Source: Hyphomonadaceae bacterium JAD_PAG50586_4 (GTDB lineage: Bacteria > Pseudomonadota > Alphaproteobacteria > Caulobacterales > Aquidulcibacteraceae). From it: a DNA stretch of 64,000 nucleotides. The translations under genes and the position numbers were made by a program. The stretch is from assembly GCA_023242925.1 (NCBI GenBank), contig CP096134.1:3987501-4051500 (forward strand), given 5' to 3'. The notes beneath the pieces are model-generated. The model was not told the DNA's origin. It was given only the letters and a program-made list of their open reading frames with translations, and searched no databases. Shown piece by piece: positions 20,067 through 29,342 of the stretch; within the stretch, counting starts at the first letter, position 1, and each line of letters opens with the position of its first letter.

Positions 20067-20846
20067 AACTTGCCGTAGCCGCCATCGATGATGATCGAGA
20101 TCGCCGGAATGGAAGGTCGAGGCGTCGCTCGCCAGGTAGACGGCGATGCCGCCGAATTCTTCCGGCTTTCCCCAACGCCGCGCCGGCACGCGTGCGATCA
20201 CATTGTTGGTGAACGCGTCGCTTCCCTGCGCGACGCTCGTCATGTCCGTTTCAATCCAGCCCGGCAGGATCGCGTTGGCGCGCACGCCATAGCGCGCGAA
20301 TTCAACAGCCACGCTATTCGTGACGCCAATGATCGCCGCCTTTGAGGCGATATAGTCTTGATTGCGCGCCGCGCCGAACAGCGCACCCATGCTCGCGACT
20401 GACACGACCATGCCGCCCGGATCGCCGGCCTCGGCGCGCGCCTTCATGTGCCGGCACGCCTCCCGCATCGTGAACATCATGCCATCGACATTGATCGACA
20501 TCAGCTTGTGATAATCCGCGCCACCAATATCGAGGAACGATTTCCAGCGGTTCGACATGCCGGCATTGGCGAAGCACGCATCGATGCGGCCGTGCTCGGC
20601 GAGCGTCGCTTCAAAGCCGGCAACGACGTTTTCTTCCTTTGATACATCGACAATGCGCGCGCTCGCCTTGCCGCCATGCGCCTTCAACTGCGCGAGCGCC
20701 TTGGCGTTTTTGTCAGGATTGGTGCCCCAGATTTCGACGCTTGCGCCAGCCTGCGCCATAGCATCAGCCATGCCCAAGCCGATGCCGCCATTGCCACCCG
20801 TAACGAGCGCGACTTTGCCTGTGAGATCGAAGGGTTTGTACGGCAT
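20063..20846 (-). CDS. SDR family oxidoreductase, frameshifted near 20099
   Basis: Short-chain dehydrogenase of 260 residues once corrected: cofactor motif TGGNGGIG (residues 16-23), FANAG (about 95-99), catalytic Ser in VVSVASMG and Tyr/Lys in YIASK, and the PGWIETDMT segment. The frame slips after STFHSGD: removing one base near 20099 gives a C-terminus ending DGGYGKF and a stop at 20063-20065. As written, the frame instead runs on through the neighbouring genes. Substrate unknown. It starts 3 nt after the TPR-like gene and is probably in the priA operon. Confidence 0.8.
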
Positions 20847-20849
20847 GGC

Positions 20850-21553
20850 TCAATCTACCTGTGCGATGCGGTTCATGAAAGGGCTGACGCGGCGCTCGAC
20901 ATCGCTGGCGTAAGAGAATCGTCCACCACGCCGCAGCGCATCGAGCGCCTGTGCGTACGTGGCCGATGCTTGACGATAGCGCGTAAGCTGATCCGCGCCG
21001 CTAAGGCGATCGCCGATCCGCTCCTGCACCGTGCCGATATTGTAAAGCACCACGCCCGCATCGGCCGGCGCCGTCTCGGGGCTCGTGAGCTCAAGCACGT
21101 TGGCGAACGAGCGCTCCGCGTCCTCTAGCTCGGCGACGGAACCATCACCACGCACCTGGGCGATCCACACCAGAGCGGTCGCCAGATTATTCTGCACTTC
21201 GGCCCATTCAGTGGGCGTGTCGGCGCGCGTGTAAACTTCAAGCGCCGCACGATAATCGTGCACAGCGTTTTCCAGCAGCGCGGCGTCACGCGAACGTATG
21301 CCGCGAAACGATTGCGCAGCGCCGGCGGAGGCCGTCGATTCCGCCCAACCACGCGGATCGGCCACGCGGGTGCGCACGTCCAACGCCGCACGATGCGCCG
21401 CTTCGGCGCCGATGAAATCCTGCGCCGCAAACAAATCCTCGCCGCGCTGTTGTTCAGCTGCGGCCCACTCGGGGTGCGCTCGTTCGATGCCGCTGGCGAC
21501 GACACGCTCAAGGCCATCGCCATCACCAGGACCGTCAGCGACCTAAGCATCAA
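20850..21553 (-). CDS. exported TPR-like repeat protein, frameshifted at 21471-21474
   Basis: 234 residues after correction. The start at 21553 gives a signal peptide (MMLRSLTVLVMAMALSVSSPAASN); the frame then breaks at a C4 run (G4 on the + strand, 21471-21474), and adding one base joins it to helical repeats such as AHRAALDVRTRVADPRGWAE, YRAALEVYTRADTPTEWAEVQ and YRQASATYAQALDALRR. These tandem about 45-residue units with A-x-x-x-Y-x-x-A-L-x-V are TPR-like. Function unknown; it is probably periplasmic. Gaps are 6 nt to priA and 3 nt to the SDR gene. Confidence 0.65.
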
Positions 21554-21559
21554 CGCCCC

Positions 21560-23835
21560 TCACAAGAACGAATATGGGTCCACGTCGATTTGTACGCGGA
21601 CCGCGCTATGCAACTTTACACGCCCTGCCCAAGCGGCAAGGAAGGCCGAAACGTCAACGCCACGATTGGCGCGAATGAGAAAGCGGCGGCGATGCATGCC
21701 GCGGATCACCGAAAGCGGCGCAGGCGCCGGGCCCCAAAGGTCGAGACCCTCAACGATCGGGGCCTTCTCCCCATCGATTTGGACGCTTCGTTGGCCAGTT
21801 GCTCGTTGGGCGCAGAGACGATCACCGCGGCCAAGCGCCCATAAGGCGGCATGCCGGCGGCCTCGCGTTCGGCAATTTCGGCGGCAAAGAAGGCGTCGCG
21901 ATCCTGCGCCGCTAGCGCCTGCATCACCGGCTCGTGCGGCGCGTAAGTTTGAATGAGTGCACGGCCCTTCTTCTCGTGGCGGCCGGCGCGGCCCGCGACT
22001 TGGCTGACAAGCTGAAACGTGCGCTCGCCAGCGCGGAGGTCGCCGCCCTTCAAGCCGAGATCGGCATCGACCACGCCCACGAATGTCAGGTTCGGAAAGT
22101 TGTGACCCTTCGCAACGATCTGCGTGCCTATGAGAATATCGATCTCGTTATTCTCCATGCGCGCCACTAGATCACGCACGGCGTCGCCATTGGGCGTGGT
22201 GTCGGAGGAGAATATCTCGATGCGCGCTTCCGGAAAATGCTCGCGCACTTCTTCCTCAATGCGCTCAACGCCGGGACCGATCGACGTGAAGCTATCCGGC
22301 GCCAGACATTCCGGGCACGCCTTCGGCTTCGGCATTGAGAAACCGGTGAGATGGCAGACGAGACGGCCCGAATATTTGTGCTCAACCAGCCAGCTCTCGG
22401 TCTCAGGCGATTTCATGCGGTGGCCGCAGGCGCGGCAGAGCGTGAGCGGCGCGTAGCCGCGGCGGTTCATATAAAAGAGCGATTGTTCACCGCGCAGCAA
22501 TGCCTCCGCCGCGCCACGCACAAGCCTCGGCGACAGCCACTTGCCTTTCTCTGGCGGCGCATCCTTCAGATCAACGAGCTCGATGTTCGGCAATTCGGCC
22601 GCGCCATGGCGCGACGCGAGCTTCACGTGCGCGTAACGACCGAGCTGGGCGTTGACGAGCGTTTCCAGCGACGGCGTGGCGCTGGCAAGGATCACCATGC
22701 ACTCGCCGAGCTTGGCGCGCGCAACGGCGAGATCGCGCGCCTGATAAATGACGCCCTCCTCCTGCTTGTAGGAAGAATCGTGTTCTTCATCGATAACGAT
22801 GAGCTTCAGATTTTTGTACGGCAGGAACAACGCTGAGCGCGCGCCCACGATTAAGCGCGCGCGGCCCGCCGTGATTTCGCGCCAGGCGCGGCGGCGTGCC
22901 TTCTGCTGGATAGCGGAGTGCCATTCAACCGGCGTGACACCAAAACGGGCATTGAAGCGACCCATAGCCGCTTGCGTCAGTGCGATCTCCGGCAACAGCA
23001 CCAGCACTTGCGCGTCAGGCTCAAGCTTCAGCGCTTCCGCGACAGCTTCGAGATAGACTTCCGTTTTACCCGAGCCTGTCACCCCGTCGAGCAGCGCAAC
23101 GTGAAACCCGCCAGCGCGCACGCTTGCGGACACTTCTTCAGCGGCCGCTTGTTGAATGTCGGAAAGATCCTTGCCGGTACGGCTCAGGTCGGGCGTGGGG
23201 TATGGCGGGTCTTCGCTGATCTCAACCTTCACCAGCGCGCCACAATCGACCAAGCCTTTCACGACAGCCGACGATGTCTCAGCGCGACGCGAAAGTTCGG
23301 CGGCGTTGACCTGCTCCTTCGCCGCTTCTTCCAACACGCGCGTGCGCGCTTCTGTCAGCTTCGGCGGTGTCTCGCCTGTCGGCGCAAGCACGGTGTAAGT
23401 CGGCGGCGGAAACAGAGCGTCAGGCGAGCGCACGACCATGCGGATCAAATCACCCGGCGGACGCACCAGATATTTCGCGGCCCAATCCACGAAGGTCCGC
23501 GAGATTTCCGGCACTAGTGGGCCGGGCAAGACTTCTTCGATCGCTTTCAGGTTCGCGGCAGCCGGGTTGTTGCGCTGAACCTCCCACACAACCCCGCGCA
23601 CTAAGCGCGAACCAATCGGCGCAATCACATGCATGCCCGGCTCGATGCCAAGCGACGTCGCCGCGCGGTAATCAAACGGCTCCGGCAACGGCAACGGAAA
23701 CAGGACCGACACCTTATCCAGCGTGTCATGCTCGAATTCAGAACCCTCCTCGACCGCGAACAGCGGCCCGGCCGGCGCAGGCGCGCGCTGGCGCTTCAGC
23801 GCATCCATGGCGCGGCGGCGGGCAGTCGAATTCAT
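21560..23835 (-). CDS. priA: primosomal protein N' (replication restart helicase PriA), frameshifted at 21769-21772
   Basis: 3'-to-5' helicase that reloads the replisome at stalled forks. Visible in order: the N-terminal DNA-binding region (VLFPLPLPEPFDYRA), Walker A DGVTGSGKTEVYLE, DEEHDSSYKQEEG, the zinc-binding cysteines (TLCRACGH, CHLTGF, KACPECLAP), and the C-terminal helicase lobe (GTQIVAKGHNFPNLT, QVAGRAGRHEKKG). The frame breaks at a G4 run; one added G continues through GLDLWGPAPAP and ends DVDPYSFL at 21560, 758 residues, normal for PriA. Confidence 0.93.
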
Positions 23836-23959
23836 AGGGTGAATCTAGGGGTTCGGCAGATTCGGCGAAAGCGCCAGATGTTGCGCCACTGTTACTGAAC
23901 GGCCCTTAACTCTGGTAACTTATTGGTTGTTAGGCACAGGCGCGCAGTTTTAGCTCGCT
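23836..23959. other. divergent intergenic region, priA / DUF4274 gene
   Basis: 124 nt between divergent genes, more AT-rich than its surroundings around 23905-23935. It holds TTAA and GTTA elements (23908-23932) that are only partial matches to a CtrA-type TTAA-N7-TTAA site. No hairpin terminator or RNA is seen; promoters for both genes must lie here. Confidence 0.3.
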
Positions 23960-24892
23960 GTGTTCGCAAAATTGCTCTCCCGCGTGATGGGGTCGCCGGC
24001 GCCGCCGCATAGCGCCCGCGACCACCTGTTTACGACCTTCGCGCCGGAGGGCGCGCCGGCGCGGTTGCTGTGCAGCCTCTACGAGCAATACTCGGGCGCT
24101 TATCCGGACGAACCCATCCCGCCGCAACATCGCCGTTATCGCACGTTGGTCGATGCGGTCATCGCCGGCGGCCATCTCCGCAGCCTGCGCGATCTCGACC
24201 TGCGCCGCGTGAATTCAGCGTACGTCACTTGTTTCGAGAAGGCGGCGGCGTTCGAATTTCAGCTCTCGTTGTGGCGCAACGAACCGAGCTTCGCGGCTCA
24301 GTTGCTGCAAGCCCGCGCCGATATCGTCACAGACCTCACGGCACAGGCTGAGACTGAAGCCGCCCGCGCTGAACACTATAAGCGCTGGAACGAGTGTCTC
24401 GCTGCGCCCCTCGACATCACTGGCTATAGCCGGACCAGCCTCATCTCGCAGATGCACCCCGACGATTGGCACGAGCTCGCGCTGAGCTGGGATTGGCGCG
24501 ACGGCACGGCTGAACTCGAATGGATCACGGCGCAGCGGAGCTGCGACCGGGCGACCGCCTTCTATGTCATGTGCAAGGGCGCCCCGGGCGACGTGGCCAC
24601 ACACGCCCATGAACCATCTCCGCGCGACGCCTTCATCCGAACGCTGGCGGCCCGACTGGAAGACGGCTTTTACCCAAGCGCCGACCTCAGCCTGCCGATC
24701 TCGATGCGGACACGCGTGGCGTTCGCTGAGCAAATGGCGATCGCACGCCGCACCCGGGTGAGCCCCTGGGTGCTGCCGAGCGATCTGCTCCATCATGACG
24801 GCCGCCAGCATCGGCCGAAGTACGCGATCACCGATGGGCGCCTGCACTATCATTACGACTATTGGCTCGCGCACCTCGCGCCGACACGTTGA
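23960..24892 (+). CDS. DUF4274 domain-containing protein
   Basis: 310 residues, no signal peptide. The central part (DDWHELALSWDWRDGTAELEWITAQRSCDRATAFYV, about 172-207, with flanks) matches the pattern of DUF4274: W-x-x-x-x-x-W-N/D-W-D-D-G followed by L-x-W-I-x-x-Q-x-x-C-D-x-x-T-A. An N-terminal helical region and a C-terminal His/Tyr-rich segment (LHYHYDYWLAHL) surround it. Function unknown. The start GTG at 23960 has no clear Shine-Dalgarno; an internal ATG at 23987 is an alternative. Confidence 0.7.
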   Translation: MFAKLLSRVMGSPAPPHSARDHLFTTFAPEGAPARLLCSLYEQYSGAYPDEPIPPQHRRYRTLVDAVIAGGHLRSLRDLDLRRVNSAYVTCFEKAAAFEFQLSLWRNEPSFAAQLLQARADIVTDLTAQAETEAARAEHYKRWNECLAAPLDITGYSRTSLISQMHPDDWHELALSWDWRDGTAELEWITAQRSCDRATAFYVMCKGAPGDVATHAHEPSPRDAFIRTLAARLEDGFYPSADLSLPISMRTRVAFAEQMAIARRTRVSPWVLPSDLLHHDGRQHRPKYAITDGRLHYHYDYWLAHLAPTR

Positions 24893-24927
24893 CGAGATAT
24901 TGACGTGGGCGGCGTTCAATCGCGCCC

Positions 24928-25838
24928 ATGCACGCCGCCGCCCTCCTCCAAATATGGATCGCGCATCTGCGCGATGAGCGCCGCTTTGCAGCCAATTCGG
25001 TTGAAGCGTACGAGCGCGACGTCGCTGCGTTTCTGGCCTTTTTACAGGGCCATTTGGGCGGCGAACCGTCCCGCCAAGATCTCGCATCATTAGAGCCGCG
25101 CGATCTGCGCGCCTATCTCGCGCATCGCCGCCAAGGCCCTGACGCGCTTGCCGATCGCTCGATTTCGCGCGCACTTGCAGCGATCCGCAGTTTCTATCGT
25201 TATCTCGAACGTCGCCACGGCGTCACCAATGCACGCCTGGCTCTAGTGCGCGGGCCAAAGCTTAAGCGGCCCTTGCCGCGGCCTGTATCTGAAGGCGCAG
25301 CGCGCGACCTGATCATCGAAGCGAAGGATACAGCGAGCCAAGAGTGGGTGGGCGCGCGCGATGCGGCGCTGATCACATTGCTCTATGCGGCGGGCCTTCG
25401 CATCAGCGAAGCCTTGGCGCTCAATGGTGGCGATCTGCCCCTGCCTGAGATGCTGCGCGTGGTCGGCAAAGGTGGAAAGGGGCGCATCGTGCCGCTGCTT
25501 CCAGCCGCGCGTGAAGCGGTCGAGCGCTATGCGGAACTTTGCCCCTATGCGCTGACGGAGGACGCGCCACTCTTCCGCGCGATACGTGGCGGCGCGCTCT
25601 CTCCACGCATGGCGCAGGACCTGATGCAGCGTCTGCGCGGACGTTTGGGATTGCCTTCAAGCGCCACACCGCACGCTCTTCGGCATGCCTTCGCAACACA
25701 TTTGCTCGCGAACGGCGGCGATCTGCGCGCCATCCAAGACCTGCTCGGACACGAATCGCTATCGACGACTCAGACGTATGCGAGCGTCGAAGCAAAAAAA
25801 TTTTGCAGCTGTATCGCCGCGCACATCCGCGTGCGTGA
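24928..25838 (+). CDS. xerC: tyrosine recombinase XerC, frameshifted at A7 25794-25800
   Basis: Site-specific recombinase that resolves chromosome dimers at dif with XerD. 303 residues after correction: N-terminal SAM-like core-binding domain (about 1-95, SVEAYERDVAAFLAFL) and catalytic domain with Arg in YAAGLRISEALAL, Lys in GKGGKGRIVPL, HALRHAFATHLL (H and R), LLGHESLSTTQ (H) and the nucleophile in TYASVEAKK. The A7 run shifts the last residues; one added A gives the usual KILQLYRRAHPRA end and a stop at 25838. XerC rather than XerD is by length and general likeness. Confidence 0.85.
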
Positions 25839-26050
25839 CGTTTTTTCGTGGCGTAACAGCGCTCATCGCCTTTGTTTTCAAGGCACGCAGAGAAATCATC
25901 GAGTGTTCGCGCAATCAAAAAAGCGCTTGACAGAAAAATTCGCGCGAGTGCTTGCGGAAACTACTTGCAAACCAAATTGCGTCAGAAAAATCCTCGGAGA
26001 GTCAAACAACTCCCATCCAACCCAGTACCAACACTAGTAAAGATGAGGAA
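25839..26050. other. AT-rich leader between xerC and the H1-like gene
   Basis: 212 nt with more A/T than neighbouring DNA, including several A-runs. A TTGACA hexamer at 25927-25932 could be a -35 element, but no good -10 follows at the right distance. GATGAGGAA just before 26051 is a good ribosome binding site for the H1-like gene. No ORF is convincing here once the xerC frameshift is corrected. Confidence 0.4.
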
Positions 26051-26323
26051 ATGAAAATGGCTAAGAAGGTAAAGAAGGCCGCCGCTAAGAAGCCGGCGAA
26101 GAAGATGGTTCGTAAGGCTGCCAAGAAGACGGTTCGCAAGGCTGCGAAGAAGACCGTCCGCAAGGCGAAGAAGGTTGCCAAGAAGCCGGCCAAGAAGGTC
26201 GTGCGCAAGGCCGCCAAGAAGCCGGCGAAGAAAATCGTTCGCAAGGCTGCGAAGAAGACCGCCCGCAAGACGACCCGCAAGGTCGCTCGCAAGCCGGCCA
26301 AGGCCGTCGCGGTTGCCGTCTAA
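26051..26323 (+). CDS. histone H1-like lysine-rich repeat protein
   Basis: 90-residue, extremely basic, Ala/Lys/Arg-only protein made of degenerate units such as VRKAAKKT and KKPAKKVVRKAAKKP, with a VAVAV tail. Such KAAK-type repeats resemble the C-terminal tail of eukaryotic H1 and bacterial H1-like proteins (HctB, AlgP) that bind and condense DNA. It has no folded domain. The start ATG 26051 (or 26057) follows a clear GATGAGGAA. The repeats in DNA are imperfect 24-bp units, prone to length change. An intrinsic terminator follows. Confidence 0.8.
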   Translation: MKMAKKVKKAAAKKPAKKMVRKAAKKTVRKAAKKTVRKAKKVAKKPAKKVVRKAAKKPAKKIVRKAAKKTARKTTRKVARKPAKAVAVAV

Positions 26324-26337
26324 TAGACGCAAAGGCA

Positions 26338-26362
26338 AGGGGCGCTGACGAGCGCCCCTTCG
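26338..26362 (+). terminator. intrinsic terminator after the H1-like gene
   Basis: AGGGGCGCT-GACG-AGCGCCCCT: a perfect 9-bp GC-rich stem with a 4-nt loop, 14 nt after the H1-like stop, followed by a short, weak T tract. It is the only clear terminator at a convergent junction in the window. The rest of 26363-26546 holds nothing I can assign. Confidence 0.75.
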
Positions 26363-26546
26363 CCATTTAGGACCACCGATCACGTAAAGGATCACATGCG
26401 TTCTCCGGTGATACGTTCTCCCCGCTCCCGCTTCGAACGCCGCCGACTTTGCCGCTATTACCGAAAACGCTGATTTGACGCCGCGAACGCGGCTTCTCCC
26501 CCGCCCTGAATCACCCGATGATCCGCACGCTGACCGCGTTGCGGAT

Positions 26547-27320
26547 TTATTCATTTTCGGGGCAGTCTCTCCAATGCGAGAGACGCACCTCGCGCCATTC
26601 GTCGACCGCATCTGTCGCGACACTTTGAAGGACGAGGCGGAAATCTCGGTACTCGAGGTGATTGGGTTCGTAGCAGCGTGCTTCCACGACATGGCCGTTA
26701 TGCGCATCGAGCCAGAGATCGCCATTGAGCCCACCGCTCACGGCATAGCCGAAAGTCTCAGCGTCAGCGCATTCTTCCGCGCCAACGAAACGCACATTGA
26801 CGGCGCCCAGATCGCGCAGCGGATTCTCCGCCCCCTCCTCCGGCCAGATCACCAGGGCGTTGAAGGAAAAGTCTTCACGCGGCGCCCCGCGCCCCGCGTT
26901 GAGAGCCGTTAAGTCCGAGAGATCTAAGTCGAACATGCGCCACGGCCCTTGCGCGATCGCGAGGTGTGCATCGAAACCCGCCGAAGGCGCACGTGCGTTT
27001 GCGGTGTGTGTGGCGTCATCATAGGTGAGCCACGCGAACGGTTCTTGCGATCCATCTTGCGCGAGGCGACCGCCAACAAGAGCGTGCGGCTGATTGCGCG
27101 CGACATCGAGTTCACCGGTGACGTAGGCCGCGCGGCGACACCGCTGCACGATCTTGACCACTTCAACGCGGGCCGCGTCAGGCAGATAGACCCAGATCTG
27201 CTCGGGGAGAGACCCGTCACTGTTGGTCCGAATGCAGTGATAGAGCGGCTGCGAGGGCGGCGGCGCGTGAGCGCACGCGACGAGCGACAGGGCCGCAGAC
27301 AGCGCAAGAAGTGTCTTCAT
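26547..27320 (-). CDS. hypothetical lipoprotein
   Basis: 257 residues. The start ATG 27320 gives MKTLLALSAALSLVACAHAPPP, a lipoprotein signal with lipobox LVAC; the longer upstream frame is discarded. The mature part has many aromatic and acidic residues with a pattern suggesting a beta-sandwich or LolA-like lipid-binding fold (for example YVTGELDVARNQPHALVGGRL, WLDAHNGHVVEARCYEP), but I do not recognise a family. It is divergent from the membrane protein at 27418 and shares its 97-nt promoter region. Confidence 0.7.
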   Translation of the reverse strand: MKTLLALSAALSLVACAHAPPPSQPLYHCIRTNSDGSLPEQIWVYLPDAARVEVVKIVQRCRRAAYVTGELDVARNQPHALVGGRLAQDGSQEPFAWLTYDDATHTANARAPSAGFDAHLAIAQGPWRMFDLDLSDLTALNAGRGAPREDFSFNALVIWPEEGAENPLRDLGAVNVRFVGAEECADAETFGYAVSGGLNGDLWLDAHNGHVVEARCYEPNHLEYRDFRLVLQSVATDAVDEWREVRLSHWRDCPENE

Positions 27321-27382
27321 GGAGCCTAGGGATGCGCCCCTCCCCTCAAATAGATGCGCTTGACAGGCAACCTCGTCGCACA

Positions 27383-27401
27383 TACTTTGTTTTTCAAAGT
27401 A
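27383..27401. promoter_or_regulatory. 19-bp inverted repeat, likely operator
   Basis: TACTTTG-TTTTT-CAAAGTA: perfect 7-bp arms around a 5-nt T-rich spacer, 16 nt before the ATG of the membrane-protein gene and inside the divergent region with the lipoprotein gene. The gene after the membrane protein encodes a winged-helix regulator, so this site is a natural candidate for its binding and autoregulation. That assignment is inference. Confidence 0.5.
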
Positions 27402-27417
27402 CATTGGATTGCCAAAT

Positions 27418-28038
27418 ATGAACCGCGAAGAATTATTGTCCGATCTTTCCTACGCGCGTGCGCTTGCCGAGGAAGGCCGGCATGCGCCCCTGCTTGGCGG
27501 CGGCTATCTGATGTTTTGGGGCGCGCTCAACACCATCGCCTTCACCGCGCATTGGACGGCGCTGATCGATCGCCTGCCCCGCCTCGACGGCTTCATCTTC
27601 CCGATCATCTGGATGAGCTACGGACTTGTGGCGGCCATCGGCTCGTACGCTTTGCGCCGGCGCATTTGCGAAAAGCCTGGCCGCAGCGCGATTGGCGTAC
27701 GCGCCGAACGTGCGGTCTGGGGCGGCGCGGCGATGGCGCTGCTGGCGATCGTGCTCGGCTCAATCGCGCGCATGATCGTGACCGATGATCCTACAGCGCC
27801 CAATGCCATCTTTGGGGCTGCGTTCGCGATCTATGGCGCCGCATTGTTCGCGGTCGCAACGCTTGCCGAGCTAGGCTGGATGCGGCGCTTCGCGTGGCTC
27901 GCGGCTGGCGTGGCGCTGACGCTTTGCCTCTTTGCCAACGATAATTGGGCTTATCTCTACGCCGCCATCGGCAGCTTGCTCGTGCTCGCGTGGCCTGGCG
28001 CCATCTTGCTGAAGCGCGAACCCGCCGCGATTGTCTGA
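27418..28038 (+). CDS. hypothetical six-helix membrane protein
   Basis: 206 residues. A short cytoplasmic N-terminus (MNREELLSDLSYARALAEEG) precedes about six hydrophobic segments (from about residue 28 to 198). It matches a widespread but uncharacterised type of inner-membrane protein encoded directly upstream of a small winged-helix regulator. ATG 27418 is chosen. The regulator starts 5 nt after its stop, so the two are co-transcribed and probably coupled in function. Confidence 0.75.
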   Translation: MNREELLSDLSYARALAEEGRHAPLLGGGYLMFWGALNTIAFTAHWTALIDRLPRLDGFIFPIIWMSYGLVAAIGSYALRRRICEKPGRSAIGVRAERAVWGGAAMALLAIVLGSIARMIVTDDPTAPNAIFGAAFAIYGAALFAVATLAELGWMRRFAWLAAGVALTLCLFANDNWAYLYAAIGSLLVLAWPGAILLKREPAAIV

Positions 28039-28043
28039 GCACC

Positions 28044-28345
28044 TTGTCCCGCTTCGATCACACCGAAATTGACGACGTGATCCACGGCCGCTTGCGGCTG
28101 GGGATCATGGCGTATCTCTCGACGGTCTCCCCGCTCCGTTTGTGGAGCTGAAGGCCAAAGTCAACGCGACGGACGGAAACCTCTCCACGCATCTCTCGAA
28201 GCTGGAGGAAGCCAAGTATGTGCGCATCGAGAAAAAATTCGAGGGCAAGAAGCCGCTGACGCTGGTGCACCTCACCAAGCAAGGTCGCAATGCTTGGATC
28301 GCCTATCTCAATCGCATCCACACACTGCTGAGCGCGGCGGAGTGA
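28044..28345 (+). CDS. winged-helix transcriptional regulator (HTH_34 type), frameshifted at 28129-28132
   Basis: 100 residues after correction. TTG start at 28044 (SRFDHTEIDDVIHGRLRLGIMAYLSTVSP), a break at a C4 run, then, with one added C, APFVELKAKVNATDGNLSTHLSKLEE and YVRIEKKFEGKKPLTLVHLTKQGR. The VIH-x-R-L-R-L-x-I-M start, GNLSTHLSKLEE recognition helix and K-P-x-T-x-x-x-LT-x-x-GR wing are typical of PF13601. Such proteins usually repress their own operon. The broken form lacks the wing in the first frame. Confidence 0.8.
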
Positions 28346-28385
28346 CCGCTTGCGAGAACAGGCACCGTCCGCCACCTTGCGCTCC

Positions 28386-28781
28386 ATGAGACTTATAACC
28401 ACCCTCGCCGCGCTCGCTTTGCTCAGCGCTTGTGACGTCCCCACCAATCTGGAAGAAGCCAAGCAACAAGCGGCCGACATTGGCGGGCAAGTGATGGACA
28501 CCGCGCGCGGCGCCGTCGATACGCGCACCGCCTGCATGTTGGCGGGTCAATCCGAAGCGTTCTGCGGCTGCGTGCAAGAACGCCTCGGCCCGCAAATCAC
28601 CGAAGAGCATGTGACGGCGATCACCACAGTCGCACGCGAGACTTTGGAAGGCCGCAGCGTCGAGGCCGCCGCCGAAAGCGCCTCGAACATCGATCCAACT
28701 ACGCGCGACGCCTTAGTGCAGTGCGCCACGCACGCCGCCGTTCAAGGCGCGCTCGGCGGGGAAGCTGAAAACGCGAACTAA
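28386..28781 (+). CDS. hypothetical small lipoprotein
   Basis: 131 residues. ATG 28386 gives MRLITTLAALALLSACDVP, lipobox LSAC. The mature part is alpha-helical with three further cysteines (TACMLAG, FCGCVQE) in a pattern like the family of short periplasmic proteins with a C-x(n)-C-x-C helix-loop motif. The cysteines may be oxidised in the periplasm. Function unknown. The stop overlaps the convergent GNAT stop by 4 nt (CTAA). Confidence 0.7.
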   Translation: MRLITTLAALALLSACDVPTNLEEAKQQAADIGGQVMDTARGAVDTRTACMLAGQSEAFCGCVQERLGPQITEEHVTAITTVARETLEGRSVEAAAESASNIDPTTRDALVQCATHAAVQGALGGEAENAN

Positions 28782-29305
28782 GCCGCGGCGCTAAGCGCCC
28801 AGCGCGCGACGCCTGGATAGGGCTGCTCGCGCGTGTCGGCGAAGCCTACGCGCGCGAGCGTGTGTGCAGCGCCCGAATCCTCCGCATCCAAGTGGGCGAT
28901 CACGCGGCGCGCACCGTTGGCAAAAGCCCACGTTGCGAGCGCACCCACGGTCTCGCCGCCAAAGCCACGCCCCCGAAACTCCGGCAGCAGGCCGAAGGCG
29001 AGCTCGACATCGCCATCCTCGTCGGGGCGGCCAATCAAAGCGGCGATGCCAACCAGGCGCGGCGGCGCGCGTTCGCCTTCGTTGGCGAGCAGCGCCCAGC
29101 CGTACCAACCCTGCCCTTCGGGATCGTGCGCGAGGTGGTTCTCGGCCCAGTCGAACGCAGCCGTCTCAAACGGCGCGGGCGGCCAGACCGGCTCGTGCGT
29201 TACCGCGATCGCATTGAAGAAGGCCGTGCGGCTGCCCGCCTGCAACGCCGCCAATTCGTGATCCAACGCCAGCAACGCCAAGCGCCCCGTGTTCAGAATG
29301 AGCAA
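28778..29305 (-). CDS. GNAT family N-acetyltransferase (RimJ/RimL-like)
   Basis: 175 residues of the Acetyltransf_3 branch. TGRLALLALD at the start corresponds to the T-x-R-L-x-L-R motif; the acetyl-CoA loop is LPEFRGRGFGGETVGALATWAF, and the tail HLDAEDSGAAHTLARVGF matches the N-x-x-S-x-x-V-x-x-K-x-GF block. RimJ/RimL-like enzymes acetylate protein N-termini or small amines; the substrate cannot be named. Confidence 0.85.
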   Translation of the reverse strand: MLILNTGRLALLALDHELAALQAGSRTAFFNAIAVTHEPVWPPAPFETAAFDWAENHLAHDPEGQGWYGWALLANEGERAPPRLVGIAALIGRPDEDGDVELAFGLLPEFRGRGFGGETVGALATWAFANGARRVIAHLDAEDSGAAHTLARVGFADTREQPYPGVARWALSAAA

Positions 29306-29342
29306 GACCCGTTCTCCCCTCGCTACGAAGGGGACGAGAACT

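Noticed and set aside
23905..23935. CtrA binding site in the priA/DUF4274 gap
   Set aside because: Only one TTAA half-site matches; the second half at the right spacing reads AACT.
24928..25838. Integrase of a mobile element
   Set aside because: The recombinase is XerC-like, and there are no attachment sites, phage genes or composition change around it.
26051..26323. Short DNA repeats that might be a CRISPR array
   Set aside because: The units are imperfect and continuous, without unique spacers, and encode a Lys/Ala repeat protein with a good ribosome site.
26401..26473. 25-residue Arg-rich ORF after the H1-like terminator
   Set aside because: No ribosome site, no homology, and short open frames of this kind are expected by chance.
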